A stretch of DNA of 6,613 nt from Alloprevotella sp. GTDB lineage: Bacteria; Bacteroidota; Bacteroidia; Bacteroidales; Bacteroidaceae. The position numbers and the translations under genes are program-made. Where the stretch lies: assembly GCA_015259235.1 (NCBI GenBank), contig JABZGM010000119.1, positions 1 through 6,613 on the forward strand, read 5' to 3'. The notes beneath the pieces are model-generated. The model saw nothing but the letters and a program-made list of their open reading frames with translations, searched no databases and had not been told where the DNA came from. Below, piece by piece: positions 6,223 through 6,613 of this stretch; the first letter of the stretch is position 1, and each line of letters begins with the position of its first letter.

Positions 6223-6261
6223 CAGCAAAATCCCAGGGAATGCGCGCGCGTCGCGCGAGGG

Positions 6262-6439
6262 AAAGCGGGGTGTTCATCATCTGTTGAATATCCATGTGCC
6301 ATCGTAGGAAAAACTAGCCTGAAAGCCACTGTAGGGCAAAACGAAGGAAAATGAGAGAAAATAAGAAAAAATAAGAAAACGCAGGGTACGGAAACAGTAA
6401 GTGGAGATTGTTCTGGAAACGACCATCGATAGAGTATGC
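6262..6439. other. Gene-free stretch right of the inverted-repeat element
   Basis: Contains an A-rich direct repeat (AATAAGAAAA twice near 6359-6380) and nothing else I can support. The minus-strand frames that cover it are rich in Phe, His and Trp, and match no family I know. Confidence 0.45.
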
Positions 6440-6565
6440 CCCAATGTGGGAGAAACTTCCAAAAGTCAGAGAGAATGCTCCAATGTGTGCATGATTTTGC
6501 CATGATGTATGAAAAACTTCCTCAATGCGTGAGCGTTTTCTCTCAGAAAAGCGGGTGCGATTTTG
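6440..6565. repeat. Second, more degenerate array of about 21 bp
   Basis: Segments starting at 6440 (CCCAATGTGGGAGAAACTTCC), 6461, 6480, 6501, 6523 and 6544 share a layout of CAATG(T/C)GTG followed by an AT-rich AAAAACTTCC- or ATTTTG-like end. Lengths vary from 19 to 22 bases, so the period is close to 21 but not strict, and two segments (6461, 6544) are weak. It may be a decayed relative of the array at 5633-5758. Confidence 0.4.
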
Positions 6566-6613
6566 GGCTAAATGAAGCTGGCGTGAAAAAAACACAGGTG
6601 CGTATGCTTGGGG

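Larger units (their letters stand above)
5980..6261. mobile_element. Possible MITE-like element with nested inverted repeats
   Basis: Outer inverted repeat: CCCTCGCGCG at 5980-5989 against CGCGCGAGGG at 6252-6261 (10 bp). Inner inverted repeat: 25 bp perfect, 6012-6036 against 6198-6222, built around TTTCACAACCTTCACA. The arms together suggest terminal inverted repeats of about 57-64 bp interrupted by variable CG/TA tracts. The direct repeat GGAAAGC (5973-5979 and 6260-6266) flanks it, overlapping the right arm by two bases, and could be a target-site duplication. The 161 bases between the inner arms have no gene. A non-autonomous element or a dispersed palindromic repeat fits best; mobility is inferred only from structure. 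Confidence 0.45.

Noticed and set aside
6030..6503. Minus-strand frame of 157 codons, rich in Phe, His and Trp
   Set aside because: It runs across both the right inverted-repeat arm and the second degenerate array, and its composition is unlike the genes here. I treat it as chance, but cannot exclude it fully.

Overview
The window looks like a chromosomal piece of a Bacteroidota genome, most likely order Bacteroidales. The evidence is the order rsmH-ftsL-ftsI, an FtsL of the Bacteroidota type (TM helix, then a 'KALTRSSEL' segment), a class B PBP with a C-terminal PASTA domain, a TM2 protein with the N-terminal extension usual in this order, and promoters of the Bacteroides type (TTG about 19 bp before TAnnTTTG). 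A family or genus cannot be fixed from what is visible.

Left half (1-4330, minus strand): the start of the division/cell-wall (dcw) cluster, read right to left. It holds rsmH (16S rRNA m4C1402 methyltransferase), an FtsL-like bitopic division protein with a long acidic cytoplasmic N-terminus, and ftsI (the septal transpeptidase PBP). The ftsI frame is still open at base 1, so its C-terminus and the rest of the cluster (normally murE, mraY and so on) lie outside the window. Its PASTA domain is followed by at least 165 residues of Lys/Ser/Glu-rich low-complexity sequence. No mraZ precedes rsmH; the operon seems to start at rsmH with its own TAACTTTG promoter box.

Middle (4331-5540): two small membrane-protein genes facing each other, a DUF2752 protein on plus and a TM2-domain protein on minus. 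They share an 18-bp-stem bidirectional terminator, and both have a promoter of the same form, TTGG-N19-TAnnTTTG.

Right end (5541-6613): more than 1 kb without a convincing gene but with repeats. There is a 21-bp degenerate tandem array (5633-5758). Next comes a roughly 280-bp inverted-repeat structure with a perfect 25-bp inner arm, a 10-bp GC-rich outer arm and a 7-bp flanking direct repeat, which looks like a small non-autonomous (MITE-like) element. A second, more degenerate array of about 21 bp lies near 6440-6565. The longer minus-strand open frames here are best explained as by-products of these repeats.

The strongest leads are the PBP tail, the MITE-like structure, the 21-bp arrays and the missing mraZ. 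No complete new multi-gene system is evident.
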